From Arthrobacter burdickii (GTDB taxonomy: Bacteria; Actinomycetota; Actinomycetes; Actinomycetales; Micrococcaceae), in the NCBI RefSeq assembly GCF_030433645.1, contig NZ_JAROCG010000001.1, positions 682,001-746,000 on the forward strand: a stretch of DNA of 64,000 nt, written 5' to 3'. Below are positions 54,143 through 63,463 of this stretch, piece after piece. The position numbers were made by a program, and so were the translations under genes. Position 1 is the first letter of the stretch. Each line of letters opens with the position of its first letter. The notes beneath the pieces are model-generated. The model ran no database searches and was not told the DNA's origin. It worked only from the letters and a program-made list of their open reading frames with translations.

Positions 54143-55756
54143 TTATTCGCCGCCCTGCTGGAAGCGGTCGTAGGCCTGCTGGTATGTGGCGATTACTTCG
54201 TCAATGCCCATCGTGTCGAGCTGGGAGACGTAGGCGTCCCATTCCTGCTCAACTGTGTTGTTGACGATCCAACTCGCGAACTTCTCTTTGACGAGTCCAT
54301 TGATGTCGGTGACAGGGAAGGAGGTTTGTTCCAGTTCCTCGACGGAGAGCATGACTGGCGGGTAGGCGTCGTTGGCCTTGAACGGCGCATAGAGCTCGTT
54401 GACGAGATCCTGGCGTTCCTTGGCTCGCGGCTCAGGCGCGACGACAGTCTCGAAGTCCTCGGCGGTCGTGATCTTCGGGCCGCCGGGGGCGACTTTCTGC
54501 CGCCGTTCGCCTTCGGCCTCGCCGGCCGGGGCAGGGATCTGCACCAGGACACCATCGGAGTTCTCCTCCAGTGTTACTCCGATCGGACCCCAGTTCGCCT
54601 GTGCGGACATTGCCGGGTCGAAGAGGCGGTCCGCCCATCGCATTGTCGCGGCGGGGTACTGGTTGGCCCGGGTGATCGCCATCGCCCCGCGGCTGATTTC
54701 CTGGTTGTTGCTGACGCTGGCGAGTTTCTCGCCGTTGACGCCCTCAAGGACGCCCAGAATCGTGTAGTCGCCCATCCGGTCTTCGCCGACCATCTCCTTG
54801 AGCTCCCACCAGAAGAACGACCCCAGAATCGCCGTCTCCGACTTGCCCTTGGAAAGGTAGGCCACATCATCCTGCGAAAAGGACTCAGGGTCGATCAGGC
54901 CGTCGGAGTACCAGTCCGCAAGCCCATCGACACCAGCCTTGTACTCGTCGGTGTTCGCCGTGAACTCGACTTTCCCGTCGCGTACAATGCGGTGATCGTT
55001 GTTCTCTGGCTGGCCGCCCAGCGCCGCGATGAGGTCATGCGGGTTCGCGGCGAATGAATCCGTCCGGAAGGACAACGGGATCTCGTCCGACAGGCCATTA
55101 CCGTTCGGGTCCTTCGTCTTGAAGGCCTCCAGGGCTGCGTGGTACTCGTCGATGGTGCGGGGGACAGGCAGACCCAGGGCGTCGAGCCAGGCCTTATTGA
55201 TGTAGAGGAAGTTCGGATGTTGCACGAGTCCAAGTTCCTCAACCGACGGCAGGGTGTAGATGTGTCCGTCAGATGCGGTGATGGCGGCACGGATGTCCGG
55301 CCTCTGATCGAGGATCCCTGACAGCGTCGGGGCGTGTTCCTCGATCAGGTCCTCGAGCGGCAGAAGCGTACCGTTGCTGCCATTCTGGACGACTTCGGCA
55401 TCGGTGAGACCCGTGTTGTAGAGGACGTCGGGAAGCTCATCGCTTGCAAGCATGAGGTTCTTCTTCTCGAGATACACCTGCTCGGGCAGGTTCTCCCATT
55501 CGATCGCGATGTTGGTGTCCTGCTGCCACTGCTGAACCAGCTGCATGTCGGCGTAGTCCGGGGCCAGAGCTGATTTGGTGCCACCGAACGACAGCGTGAG
55601 TGTCTCGTCGACGATCGGCAGGCCGGTGGTATTGAGCCCGAGCTCTTCGGACTTATCGGGGGTTTCGGCAGCGCCACCGCTTCCGGAACACCCGGAGAGG
55701 AGCATGGTGCCGGTGACCGCGAGAGCAGCTACGGCGGTGAAACGACGGTGTCTCAT
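54143..55756 (-). CDS. ABC transporter sugar-binding lipoprotein (LplA type)
   Basis: A 537-residue extracellular binding protein. Signal peptide with lipobox LLSGC (Cys near residue 23) and a Gly/Ser linker. Family-1-type features: TLSFGGTKSALAPDYADMQLVQQW near the N-terminus and FLYINKAWLDALGLPVPRTIDEY (about 177-199). It pairs with the two LplB/LplC-type permeases; no ATPase is encoded here, so a shared sugar ATPase elsewhere is expected. The ligand is probably sucrose or a fructo-oligosaccharide. Confidence 0.9.
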   Translation of the reverse strand: MRHRRFTAVAALAVTGTMLLSGCSGSGGAAETPDKSEELGLNTTGLPIVDETLTLSFGGTKSALAPDYADMQLVQQWQQDTNIAIEWENLPEQVYLEKKNLMLASDELPDVLYNTGLTDAEVVQNGSNGTLLPLEDLIEEHAPTLSGILDQRPDIRAAITASDGHIYTLPSVEELGLVQHPNFLYINKAWLDALGLPVPRTIDEYHAALEAFKTKDPNGNGLSDEIPLSFRTDSFAANPHDLIAALGGQPENNDHRIVRDGKVEFTANTDEYKAGVDGLADWYSDGLIDPESFSQDDVAYLSKGKSETAILGSFFWWELKEMVGEDRMGDYTILGVLEGVNGEKLASVSNNQEISRGAMAITRANQYPAATMRWADRLFDPAMSAQANWGPIGVTLEENSDGVLVQIPAPAGEAEGERRQKVAPGGPKITTAEDFETVVAPEPRAKERQDLVNELYAPFKANDAYPPVMLSVEELEQTSFPVTDINGLVKEKFASWIVNNTVEQEWDAYVSQLDTMGIDEVIATYQQAYDRFQQGGE

Positions 55757-55799
55757 AGTGAAGATCCTTTAGGTGAGAAGTGTGCGGAAGGATTTGTTG

Positions 55800-56777
55800 T
55801 CAGCTTTTGACGGCGCCGAGGAGGGCGCCCTTGGTGAAGTGCTTTTGCATGAAGGGAAGAATGATGAGCAGTGGGAGGCTGGAGATGACGATCATTCCGT
55901 ACTTGATCAGTTCGCCCAGGCGTTGGGCTGCCGCATAGGAATCCAACCCTGCGGTTCCTCCGCTGGAGGTTACTTCCGACTGGATGAGTACGTTGCGGAG
56001 GACGAGCTGAAGGGGGTACTTGCTTTCGTCGTCGAGGTAGATGAGGGCGTCGAAGAACGCGTTCCAGTTCGCTACCAGGTGGATCATGATCATGAGGAAG
56101 ATCAGTGGTTTCGACAGCGGAAGAACTATCTGGAAGAAGAATCGGAAGTCATTTGCTCCATCGAGTTGGGCCGCTTCTCGAAGCTCCCCGGGCACGTTGT
56201 TCTCGAAGAACGCCCGGGCGATGATGAGGTTCCAGACTCCGACGGCTCCGGGCAGAATGACGGCCCAGGTCGTATCGAGCATGCCGAGGTCGCGAACCAC
56301 CAGGTACCGGGCGATCAGCCCGCCGTCGATGAACATCGTGATGATGAACAGGAGCATGAAGAAGGTGCGCCCGTACAGGTCCTTACGAGACAGGGCGTAC
56401 GCTCCGCACAGGATCGAGATGACACTGATCGCAGTACCGAGCGCCGTGTAGAGCACCGAATTCGCGAAGCCCCTCCAGATCGTCGAGTCCGCGAAGATCC
56501 TCGAGTATCCCTCCGTTGTGAAACCACGGGGCCAGAGCCAAACGTTGCCGTTCAGGATCTCGGCCGGCTCGCTGAAGGACGCGATGACGATGAAGTAGAG
56601 CGGGTAGAGGATAGCGACGATCGCGACGAGAAGGGTGCCGATAGCGACTGTGTTGAACACCGGGTCAGCCAGCTGACCGCGCCGCACCCTATTCCGCCGT
56701 AACCGTGCGGGAGGCTTTGCCGACGCCGTAGCCGGGCTCTGCGTCATTGATGGGGGAGTTGAGGTTGTGTGGGTCAT
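55800..56777 (-). CDS. Carbohydrate ABC transporter permease (LplC/MalG type)
   Basis: A 325-residue permease with six helices after a basic cytoplasmic N-terminus. The EAA loop is REAAQLDGANDFRFFFQIVLPLS (about 196-218) and GFTTEGYSRIFAD precedes the second helix. ATG 56777 is chosen over the open frame to 56846 because it lies just after the preceding permease stop (56785), giving a 7-base gap. The C-terminal KHFTKGALLGAVK is family-typical. Confidence 0.9.
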   Translation of the reverse strand: MTHTTSTPPSMTQSPATASAKPPARLRRNRVRRGQLADPVFNTVAIGTLLVAIVAILYPLYFIVIASFSEPAEILNGNVWLWPRGFTTEGYSRIFADSTIWRGFANSVLYTALGTAISVISILCGAYALSRKDLYGRTFFMLLFIITMFIDGGLIARYLVVRDLGMLDTTWAVILPGAVGVWNLIIARAFFENNVPGELREAAQLDGANDFRFFFQIVLPLSKPLIFLMIMIHLVANWNAFFDALIYLDDESKYPLQLVLRNVLIQSEVTSSGGTAGLDSYAAAQRLGELIKYGMIVISSLPLLIILPFMQKHFTKGALLGAVKS

Positions 56778-56784
56778 GGCGTCA

Positions 56785-57750
56785 TCACCAGAGGCTCGAT
56801 TGTCCTGCACGCCTGGCAATCCAGTTGAACGTGAGCAGCAGGACAAGGTTGATTAGGGAGTTGAACAGACCGATAGCGGCCGAGTAGCTGAACTGCGCTT
56901 GTTGCAGGCCCGCCTTATAGACGTAGGTCTGGATGACTTCCGAGGTGGGCAGGTTCAGGTCGGTTTGCATGAGAAGCACCTTTTCGAACCCGAGATTGAA
57001 CAGATTGCCGATAGCAAGAATGAACAAGATGGTGATGACCGGCAGGATGCCCGGAATATCGATGTGCTTGATGCGCTGCCACTTGGAGGCGCCATCGACG
57101 CGAGCAGCCTCATGCAGTGCCGGATCAATCGCCGTCAACGCAGCGAGATAAACAATCATCGAGAATCCCGCGTTCTGCCAGATATCCGAACCGATATACA
57201 GGGGCCTGAACCAGTCGGGGGAGCCCATGAAGAAAATCGGCTCGCTCCCGAGGGCGACGAGGGCATTATTGACGATTCCCGAACGCGGCGAGAACAGGAG
57301 GTGGATCATGCCTACGACGACAACCACCGATATGAACGAGGGCGAGTACAGCACGGTCTGCGCGAACTTCTTGAAACGCTCGCTCTGTAGCTGATTGACG
57401 ATCAGCGCCAAGACAATCGGGACAGGAAACGCGATCAGCAACCCCAGCGCGTTCACGGTCAGAGTATTGGCCAGAAGACGCTCGAACTGGAACGACGTGA
57501 CGAACCGAGAGAAGTGCTCTAGACCCACCCAGGGGCTGCCGGCAAATCCGTCGGCCGGGTTGTAGTTACGGAAGGCGATCTGAGCGCCATACATGGGCCA
57601 GTACTTGAAAACGAGGACCAGCAGTGTGGCCGGAGCAAGTAATACGTATAACTGCCAACTTCGCTTCATCCTCTTCACGTGTGAAGCGATGCCCCCTCGA
57701 GGAGGGTGCGAACGTGCGTTCCGGGTCTCGCGGGTGGTTTGAGTTGTCAT
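56785..57750 (-). CDS. Carbohydrate ABC transporter permease (LplB type)
   Basis: A 321-residue permease with a short basic N-terminus, helix 1 LYVLLAPATLLVLVFKYWPMYG, NYNPADGFAGSPWVGLEHFSRF, and the EAA loop HEAARVDGASKWQRIKHIDIP (about 212-232). The ATG at 57750 overlaps the stop of the LacI gene as ATGA, so transporter and regulator are on one message. Confidence 0.9.
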   Translation of the reverse strand: MTTQTTRETRNARSHPPRGGIASHVKRMKRSWQLYVLLAPATLLVLVFKYWPMYGAQIAFRNYNPADGFAGSPWVGLEHFSRFVTSFQFERLLANTLTVNALGLLIAFPVPIVLALIVNQLQSERFKKFAQTVLYSPSFISVVVVVGMIHLLFSPRSGIVNNALVALGSEPIFFMGSPDWFRPLYIGSDIWQNAGFSMIVYLAALTAIDPALHEAARVDGASKWQRIKHIDIPGILPVITILFILAIGNLFNLGFEKVLLMQTDLNLPTSEVIQTYVYKAGLQQAQFSYSAAIGLFNSLINLVLLLTFNWIARRAGQSSLW

Positions 57751-58784
57751 GCTGGCACCTTTGCCTTCGCCACGGATCCACGGTGGATCAGTGAGCACTC
57801 GACGGGATTCTTTCGGGGCCTTTCCAAATCGTTGGAGAGGAGGAGTTCAACGGCCTTTCTGGCCATTCGTTCGTAGGGCAGCTCGATGGTTGTCAGCCCC
57901 GGATCGAGATAGGGCGCAACCATCGCATGGTTGTCGAAGCCGACAATAGAGCAGTCGTCGGGAACGCTCAGGCCTGCGGCCTCCAGTGCACGGTAGGCGC
58001 CCCAAGCGGTGCGGTCGTTGCCGCAGAAGATTGCGGTGGGGTGCTCAGTGCCGCGCAGTAGGTCGGTCGTTATCTCCAGCCCGTCCTCCACGGTGCCGGT
58101 GCCATACCGCACCAGTTCCGAAGGTGCAGCGATACCTGCCTCGACCAGGGCTCGTCGGTATCCGGCCAGCCGTCCGATGCCCGCGGGAAGGTCACTGGTC
58201 GCATCCTGGATGTTGATCATCGCGATACGGCTGTGGCCGGCCTCAATGAGATGGCGTGTTGCTGTGTAGCCACCAAGCTCTTCGTCAGGGAAGACGCTGG
58301 GCACTTCGCCGGAACGATCCTGGGCGTTCACGACGACCGTAGGGATGCCTGCCAGGCCCTTGGGCACCTCGACCATCCGGTGGTACATCGATGCGTAGAC
58401 AACTCCGCGAACCCGGTACGACAACATCATGTCGATCGCTGCGGCTTCGAGGTCGGGCTCCCTGAAGGTATCCACGCTGAGGATCACGTTGCCCGTTTCC
58501 CAGGCGAGTAATTGAGCCCCCTTGAGTAGATCGCCGGCGAAAGGAGCGCTGGCTACCTCGTCGGAGATGAAGCCGATCATGCCGGACTCGCCGCTGCGCA
58601 GGGATTTAGCAAAAGCGTTGGTACGGTAACCAAGCTCCCGTACCGCATCGAGCACCCGGGTGCGGGTCGCATCGGCCACGCGACTGCCAGGCACGTTGTT
58701 CAATACGAGAGAGACAGTTGCCTGAGAGACGCCCGCCCGCTCAGCGACCTGCCACATTGTGGGGGTCTGCGACTTGGGTCCCAC
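57747..58784 (-). CDS. LacI-family regulator of the fructan/sucrose operon
   Basis: A 345-residue repressor: HTH TMWQVAERAGVSQATVSLVL (about residues 9-28), hinge YRTNAFAKSLRSG, effector domain with VRGVVYASMYHRM, ATRHLIEAGHSRIAM and CSIVGFDNHAMV. The GTG at 58784 is preferred to that at 58793 because GGAGG then stands eight bases upstream. It is the first gene of the operon it probably controls and overlaps the first permease, so repression would be autoregulatory. An imperfect palindrome lies just upstream. Confidence 0.9.
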   Translation of the reverse strand: MGPKSQTPTMWQVAERAGVSQATVSLVLNNVPGSRVADATRTRVLDAVRELGYRTNAFAKSLRSGESGMIGFISDEVASAPFAGDLLKGAQLLAWETGNVILSVDTFREPDLEAAAIDMMLSYRVRGVVYASMYHRMVEVPKGLAGIPTVVVNAQDRSGEVPSVFPDEELGGYTATRHLIEAGHSRIAMINIQDATSDLPAGIGRLAGYRRALVEAGIAAPSELVRYGTGTVEDGLEITTDLLRGTEHPTAIFCGNDRTAWGAYRALEAAGLSVPDDCSIVGFDNHAMVAPYLDPGLTTIELPYERMARKAVELLLSNDLERPRKNPVECSLIHRGSVAKAKVPA

Positions 58785-58809
58785 TATCTCCACCTCCTCG
58801 TGTCGGTTA

Positions 58810-58834
58810 ATCGTATGACTAGAAGTTAGACGAT
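58810..58834. promoter_or_regulatory. Operator-like palindrome upstream of the fructan operon
   Basis: ATCGTATGACT, 3 bases, AGTTAGACGAT: 9 of 11 positions pair. It starts 26 bases before the LacI start codon, over the probable -10 region, and is the best candidate for autoregulation. Confidence 0.55.
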
Positions 58835-58959
58835 CACTGCAATGAGGTCAAGAGGGTGGAGACGTACTCTCCGAACGCCCTGCGGACCTTGGTGGTTTGT
58901 AGCTGCAAGGAGATGTAGCCACCGTGGCACTTGAAACCAGGGCGCAGACGATGCACCCA

Positions 58960-59180
58960 TAACGGTGTGGGCCTCGCGGTGAAGCCTGTCGTAGACCAGG
59001 GCGATGTAGAAGTTCAGCTTGCTGGCGTATTCGGCCTGGAACTTGCCGGTCTTGAGTTCGACGACGTAGCGCAGTGCTCGACGTGGAAGAACAGCAGGTC
59101 GACATAGAAATCGTCGCCCTCGACCTCGAGGTGCACCTGCCGGCCGACGAACGCGAACTCAGGACCAAGTTCTCGGAGGT
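58960..59180 (-). pseudogene. C-terminal nuclease half of a YhcG/DUF1016-type gene, decayed
   Basis: Minus-strand translation gives LRELGPEFAFVGRQVHLEVE, then DDFYVDLLFFHVEHC; after a frameshift at about 59066-59073 it continues VVELKTGKFQAEYASKLNFY and IALVYDRLHREAHT. This is the PDDEXK core (Asp of DLLFFH, E-x-K of VVELK). No start and no N-terminal domain are present. The frames break again after the last segment. Confidence 0.72.
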
Positions 59181-59434
59181 TGCCACAGACCCCATCCTGC
59201 GAGGACCATCCCCACTAGCGTGCGGAGTCATGGAGTCGTCGCCGAGCCCCTGATCAACACCATGGCGGCGCCAGCACGCACGAAGTGCACAAGCCGTGTT
59301 GTCGGTTTGCTCGAACAATGCACCTGCATCTCGCCGGATAGTCCAGTAATCGGCTGCCAGCGCAACTGGATATGACGCCACGCGTGCGCATGTACCCTGT
59401 TGCGACACCCCCACAACGATAGGACTGAGACACC
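59181..59434. other. Upstream region of the DUF4193 gene
   Basis: Nothing coding is seen beyond the edge of the nuclease remnant; it presumably holds the promoter of the DUF4193 gene. Confidence 0.35.
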
Positions 59435-59737
59435 ATGGCAACGGACTACGACGAGCCCCGCGTCCGCCCCGAAGACCAGCCGGCCAACGAATCGCTCGAA
59501 GCGATCCAGGCCCAGCGCAGCACCACCACGCAGACCGCCGTCATCGACGTCGAAGACAGCGACACCGCCGAGGGCTTCGACCTGCCAGGCGCAATCCTCG
59601 AGGAAGAACTCCTCGTGCAGGTCATCCCCGTCCAGGAAGACGAGTTCACCTGCATGTCATGCTTCCTCGTGCACCACCGGACCCAACTTGCGCGCGAGAA
59701 GAACGGCGACAAGTACTGCGCCGAGTGCGAAGGCTGA
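59435..59737 (+). CDS. DUF4193 family protein
   Basis: A 100-residue acidic actinobacterial protein. The N-terminal half is disordered and Glu/Asp-rich (EDSDTAEGFDLPGA); the C-terminal zinc-ribbon-like part has two Cys pairs, FTCMSCFLV and YCAECEG. The function is unknown; it is widely conserved in actinobacteria, often near housekeeping genes, which suggests the accessory region ends here. Confidence 0.9.
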   Translation: MATDYDEPRVRPEDQPANESLEAIQAQRSTTTQTAVIDVEDSDTAEGFDLPGAILEEELLVQVIPVQEDEFTCMSCFLVHHRTQLAREKNGDKYCAECEG

Positions 59738-59738
59738 C

Positions 59739-59754
59739 CACCGGCCGGCCGGTG
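59739..59754. terminator. 16-bp palindrome after DUF4193
   Basis: CACCGGCCGGCCGGTG directly follows the DUF4193 stop, between convergent genes. It has no T-run; possible bidirectional hairpin. Confidence 0.3.
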
Positions 59755-59844
59755 TCGGGTCAGCGGCGGCCGAACGTGCAGCGGGATGTCACCCCAGGAT
59801 CTTGGCGGTAGCACCACGATGAGCGATAGCGGGCACGCGACTTC

Positions 59845-60789
59845 CTAGGCAACCGCTGCCTCGCGCGCCACATGGATGGCGTCGCGGGTCGTGGTGCGGA
59901 TGCGGTAGAGGCTGGAAGTGGCCGCAATGTAGAGGGTGCGGCCGTCGTCGCCGCCGAAGCACAGGTTGCCGATCTTCTCCGGCACCGCGATCCGCAGGAT
60001 CCGCTCACCGGAGGGCGCGAAGACCTGGACGGCATCCAGGCTCGAGCTCCACACGTTGCCGTGCTCGTCGACGCGGATCCCGTCCGGCAACCCGGGCGAG
60101 ACCTCGGTGAAGACCCTGCCGTTCTTCGCGTGCCGACCTCCATAGACGTCGTAGGCGTGGATCGCGTGGCCGGCCGGCCGGTCCGGGTCCACCTCGCCGC
60201 TCGCTGGGGAGGCGGATGAGTCCGTGACGTAGAGGGTTCGTTCATCCGGGGAGAACGCGAGCCCGTTGGGGGCTTCGACATCCATCACGACGGGCACGAT
60301 CGAACCGTTGCTCGGATCGAAACGGAACACGTACCGGTCCCCGTACTCCTCCTCGCCGGCGTGCCCCTCTTCGGGCCGCATGATCCCGTAGGACGGGTCG
60401 CTGAACCAGATGGTGCCGTCGGACTTCACGACGACGTCGTTGGGCGAATTCAGCCGTACGTCGCCGAACCGATCGACCAGCGTGTGCGGCGCCGGGCCCT
60501 CGCCCGGCCGTACGGCGGTGTCGCGCTGGAGGGCGCGGCGGCCGTGGGAGCACTCGACGACGTTCCCGTCGAGGTCGAGGGTGCGTCCGTTGGTGAATTC
60601 GGCATCGTCGTCGAAGACCGTCAGGTCACCCGTCTCTTCACTGAATTCGACGATCCGATTGCTGTGGATGTCGCTGAAGCGGACGCAGCGGCGCTGAGGC
60701 AGCCACACCGGTCCTTCCGCCCAGACAGCACCGGTGGCGACCCGCTGAAGCGCAGCGCCCTGCTCGAGAAGAGGTGATGAAGCCGTCAT
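59845..60789 (-). CDS. SMP-30/gluconolactonase-family lactonase
   Basis: A 314-residue six-bladed propeller. Metal ligands are expected at Glu in WAEGPVWLP (about 23-31), Asn in LNSPNDVVV (about 112), Asn in APNGLAFSPDE (about 173) and Asp in PDGIRVDEHG (about 232). It hydrolyses a sugar lactone or related ester in the cytoplasm. It is 9 bases downstream of the LLM oxidoreductase and so probably co-transcribed. It could in principle supply lactonase activity to sugar pathways, but it is 15 kb from the apiose genes. Confidence 0.9.
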   Translation of the reverse strand: MTASSPLLEQGAALQRVATGAVWAEGPVWLPQRRCVRFSDIHSNRIVEFSEETGDLTVFDDDAEFTNGRTLDLDGNVVECSHGRRALQRDTAVRPGEGPAPHTLVDRFGDVRLNSPNDVVVKSDGTIWFSDPSYGIMRPEEGHAGEEEYGDRYVFRFDPSNGSIVPVVMDVEAPNGLAFSPDERTLYVTDSSASPASGEVDPDRPAGHAIHAYDVYGGRHAKNGRVFTEVSPGLPDGIRVDEHGNVWSSSLDAVQVFAPSGERILRIAVPEKIGNLCFGGDDGRTLYIAATSSLYRIRTTTRDAIHVAREAAVA

Positions 60790-60798
60790 GAGCAGATC

Positions 60799-61830
60799 CT
60801 AGGCGAGCATCTCCCGGACCATCGGGATGACCTTCGTGCCGTAGAGCTCGATGCTGTGCATGAGTTTCTCGTGCGGCAGGGGACCGGCGCTGTACTTCAT
60901 ATCGAAGCGGTCGATCCCGAGGGTCTGCGCCGTCGCCGCGATCTTCCGTGCCACCGTCTCGGGGGATCCGACGTAGAGGGAGCCGAAGTCCGCCTCCTGG
61001 TCGAACTCCACGCGCGTCGTCGGGCCCCAGCCGCGCTCGCTGCCGATGCGGTCGCGCATGATCCGGTTGTCCGGCCACAGTTCCTCGCGGGCCTGCTCGT
61101 CGGAGTCGGCGATGTAGCCGGGAGAGTGGACGCCGATGGGCAGCGTCGGCTGGCCCAGCTGCGTCAGCGCCCGGTGGTACAGGTCCACGTAGGGGGCGAA
61201 CCGCGCAGGGTCGCCGCCGATGATCGCGAGCATGAGGGGCATACCGTAGCGGGCGGCCCGCACCACGGATTCGGGACTGCCGCCGACGCCGATCCAGGTC
61301 TTCAGGCGGCCGCCCTCGGTCTTGGGATACACCTCGTGGTTGTCCAGGCCGGGACGGGTGGTGCCGGACCAGGTGACCGGGCCCTCCTTGATCAGCTCGG
61401 AGAAGAGGTCGAGCTTCTCCTCGAAGAGGCGCTCGTAGTCGGAGAGGTCGTAGCCGAAGAGCGGGAAGGATTCCGTGAAGGACCCGCGGCCCAGGATGAC
61501 CTCGGCGCGGCCGTTGGAGGCGGCGTCGAGCGTGGCGAACCGCTGGTACACGCGCACCGGGTCGTCCGAGCTGAGGACCGTCACGGCCGAGCCGAGCCGG
61601 ATGCGCTTCGTCTGCCCTGCGATGGCGGCGAGGACGGTCTCGGGCGCGGAGACGGCGAAGTCGTCCCGGTGGTGCTCACCGACACCGATGAAGTCGACGC
61701 CGACCTCGTCGGCGAGGACGGCCTCGGCGATCACATTGCGGATGACCTGCGGGTAGGGGACGGGGTTGCCGTCCTGCCCGCGCGTGACATCACCGAAGGT
61801 GTCGAGTCCGAGTTCCAGTTCGCGTGCCAT
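60799..61830 (-). CDS. LLM-class flavin-dependent oxidoreductase
   Basis: A 343-residue luciferase-like TIM barrel: ELGLDTFGD at strand 1, FIGVGEHHRDDFAVSAP (about 47-63), LGSAVTVLSSDDPVRVYQRFATLD (about 77-100) and the flavin-phosphate region IGVGGSPESVVRAARYG (about 175-191). It uses FMN or F420; which one cannot be told. Its ATG follows GGGAG. It is the upstream gene of a two-gene operon with the SMP-30 lactonase. Confidence 0.9.
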   Translation of the reverse strand: MARELELGLDTFGDVTRGQDGNPVPYPQVIRNVIAEAVLADEVGVDFIGVGEHHRDDFAVSAPETVLAAIAGQTKRIRLGSAVTVLSSDDPVRVYQRFATLDAASNGRAEVILGRGSFTESFPLFGYDLSDYERLFEEKLDLFSELIKEGPVTWSGTTRPGLDNHEVYPKTEGGRLKTWIGVGGSPESVVRAARYGMPLMLAIIGGDPARFAPYVDLYHRALTQLGQPTLPIGVHSPGYIADSDEQAREELWPDNRIMRDRIGSERGWGPTTRVEFDQEADFGSLYVGSPETVARKIAATAQTLGIDRFDMKYSAGPLPHEKLMHSIELYGTKVIPMVREMLA

Positions 61831-61942
61831 GGTGTCGCTCCCGTGCTTGGTGTTCCGACCCGCGTCGGGCCTGCTAGGAGAACCGGCCCGCCGTCGGGGT
61901 TATTCCATGCAAACGTATGAATCTCAACTACCCGCCGTCGTG

Positions 61943-62992
61943 TTACCCCTGCCGTCCGCAGTTCTGCCGGACCTCCGCCGCGCGGTCGGCGCGATCGATG
62001 CTCGCGGGATCGGCGAGGTCGACGCCGGCCCGCGCCGCTGCAGCCCGTGCCGCCGGGCTCTTCAGGTCCGGCGCCACGAATTTCTTCGGTGTGATCCTCG
62101 CGTCCTCCGCCGCATAGCCCTGCTGCTGCTGTGTGAACGCAGGGGCCGACAGCTCTGCGGACTGCACGGTCGCCTGCGTGACACCGACACGGACTCCGGT
62201 GAGGGAAGCGCTGAGCAGCGGCACGTATCCCGAGGCATGCCCTGTCCTGTTCGGGTGGTAGGACTCCGACGTCGGACTCGAGAGCCCGTTGAGCCATTCG
62301 ACGTTGTCGCATACCGCGTGGCCCACGAAGGGGACGGTGGGGTTGCCGAAGGTGAAGCCGGCCGCGGCTGCCGCCGTCGCCGTCGTGCGATTGAGCAGGT
62401 CCGCGGTGGCGTTCAGCCGCGCTTCCTCGGTGGGCGAGAACCAGGTGCCCGCATTGCAGTCCTCCCCGTTGAAGAGCCGCGGGTACCCGGCGATCGTCAC
62501 GGAGGCCTGCGGCGCGCGCGCGCGGATCTGCGCGTACAGCGACGAGAGGCTGGCCGGCAGCTGGTTGACGATGAAGGCCTGGGCGCGGTCGATGGCGGCG
62601 TTGCAGTTGCTCATCCAGGCCGGCTTCGCGCACTCCGTGAGGACGGGGACGAAGGAGGCGTCATTCCCGCCGACGCTCAGCGAGACGTAGGACGTCGTGG
62701 GGGTCAGGGCACCGAGCTGCGTCGCGACGACGTCGGGGACCGTCGCCCCCGAGCAGGCACGGAAGTTGAGGGCGTAGCCCCTGGCGCTGGCGATGAGCGA
62801 GGGATACGCGTAGACCGAGCGCTGGCAGGAGGTCCCGTCCGCAAGGTACGAGCGAGTGCCCGTCCCCGAGGAGTAGGAGTCGCCGAGGGCGACGTAGGAC
62901 GCACCCGCCGCGCTTGCAGGCGGCGCTGGCACCATGACGGCGGCTACCAGCGCCAGGGCGGCGGCGGCCGAGCGGAGGCGGGGAATCGGCAT
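61943..62992 (-). CDS. Secreted SGNH/GDSL hydrolase
   Basis: A 349-residue exported esterase/lipase. The signal peptide is cut near PASAAGA (about residue 28). SGNH blocks: I GDSYSSG (about 38), II SGATVPD (about 81), III GGND (about 108), and V SYHPNRTGHASGY (about 259-271) with the catalytic His. A 75-residue Ala/Asp-rich C-terminal extension follows. The ATG at 62992 has GGAG upstream; the frame open to 63028 is not supported. Confidence 0.9.
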   Translation of the reverse strand: MPIPRLRSAAAALALVAAVMVPAPPASAAGASYVALGDSYSSGTGTRSYLADGTSCQRSVYAYPSLIASARGYALNFRACSGATVPDVVATQLGALTPTTSYVSLSVGGNDASFVPVLTECAKPAWMSNCNAAIDRAQAFIVNQLPASLSSLYAQIRARAPQASVTIAGYPRLFNGEDCNAGTWFSPTEEARLNATADLLNRTTATAAAAAGFTFGNPTVPFVGHAVCDNVEWLNGLSSPTSESYHPNRTGHASGYVPLLSASLTGVRVGVTQATVQSAELSAPAFTQQQQGYAAEDARITPKKFVAPDLKSPAARAAAARAGVDLADPASIDRADRAAEVRQNCGRQG

Positions 62993-63212
62993 TGAGACTC
63001 CAGATGCTCGAGAAGCGTGTAGATCCACGGTAGTCCGGCTGTCCCGCCCGCGACAGGACCTCGGAGGGAGGGTTCCGCAACCCTTCCCGGGTGCCGGTGC
63101 AGGGGCTATTGTTCAGCCGCAGACTGGGCTATCTTTGCCTCCGATCCGCCCGGCGCGGTAAGCTGTGTGGCGGCTCACACGCCGCACATCCCAACTGAAT
63201 ATGCCACTGATC

Positions 63213-63412
63213 TGCAGCGGGAGAGTCCTCCCGTCGACACAAAACCGGTAGGCGCCGTAGGAGCAAATCCTCCCCAGGAATCTCTCAGGCCCAGTACCGC
63301 TGCGGATAGGCAACTCTGGAAAGCAGCATCGGGCACGCCCGACGCTCACCGACGGTGCAAGCAGGCGCGGAGCCCTGCGGAAACTCTCAGGTCCCACACA
63401 GAGCGGGGAGGA
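63213..63412 (+). promoter_or_regulatory. Tandem glycine riboswitch
   Basis: Two aptamers in a row. The first (about 63213-63300) has GCGGGAGAG, GGCGCCGTAGGAGCAA and AATCTCTCAGGC; the second (about 63330-63410) has CACCGACGGTGCAAGC and AAACTCTCAGGTCCC, ending in GAGCGGGGA. The GGATAGGCAACTCTGGAAAG linker stands between. It lies about 50 bases upstream of gcvP, where it normally turns on glycine cleavage when glycine is abundant. Confidence 0.9.
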
Positions 63413-63463
63413 ACCCGACCAGGCACGCGCTACCGCGCTCCCTTCTGACGTACGGAGTTCCCC

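Noticed and set aside
59845..60789. SMP-30 lactonase as the apionolactonase of the apiose locus
   Set aside because: It is 15 kb away, in an operon with an LLM oxidoreductase and without the GntR palindrome. Possible in principle, but not supported.
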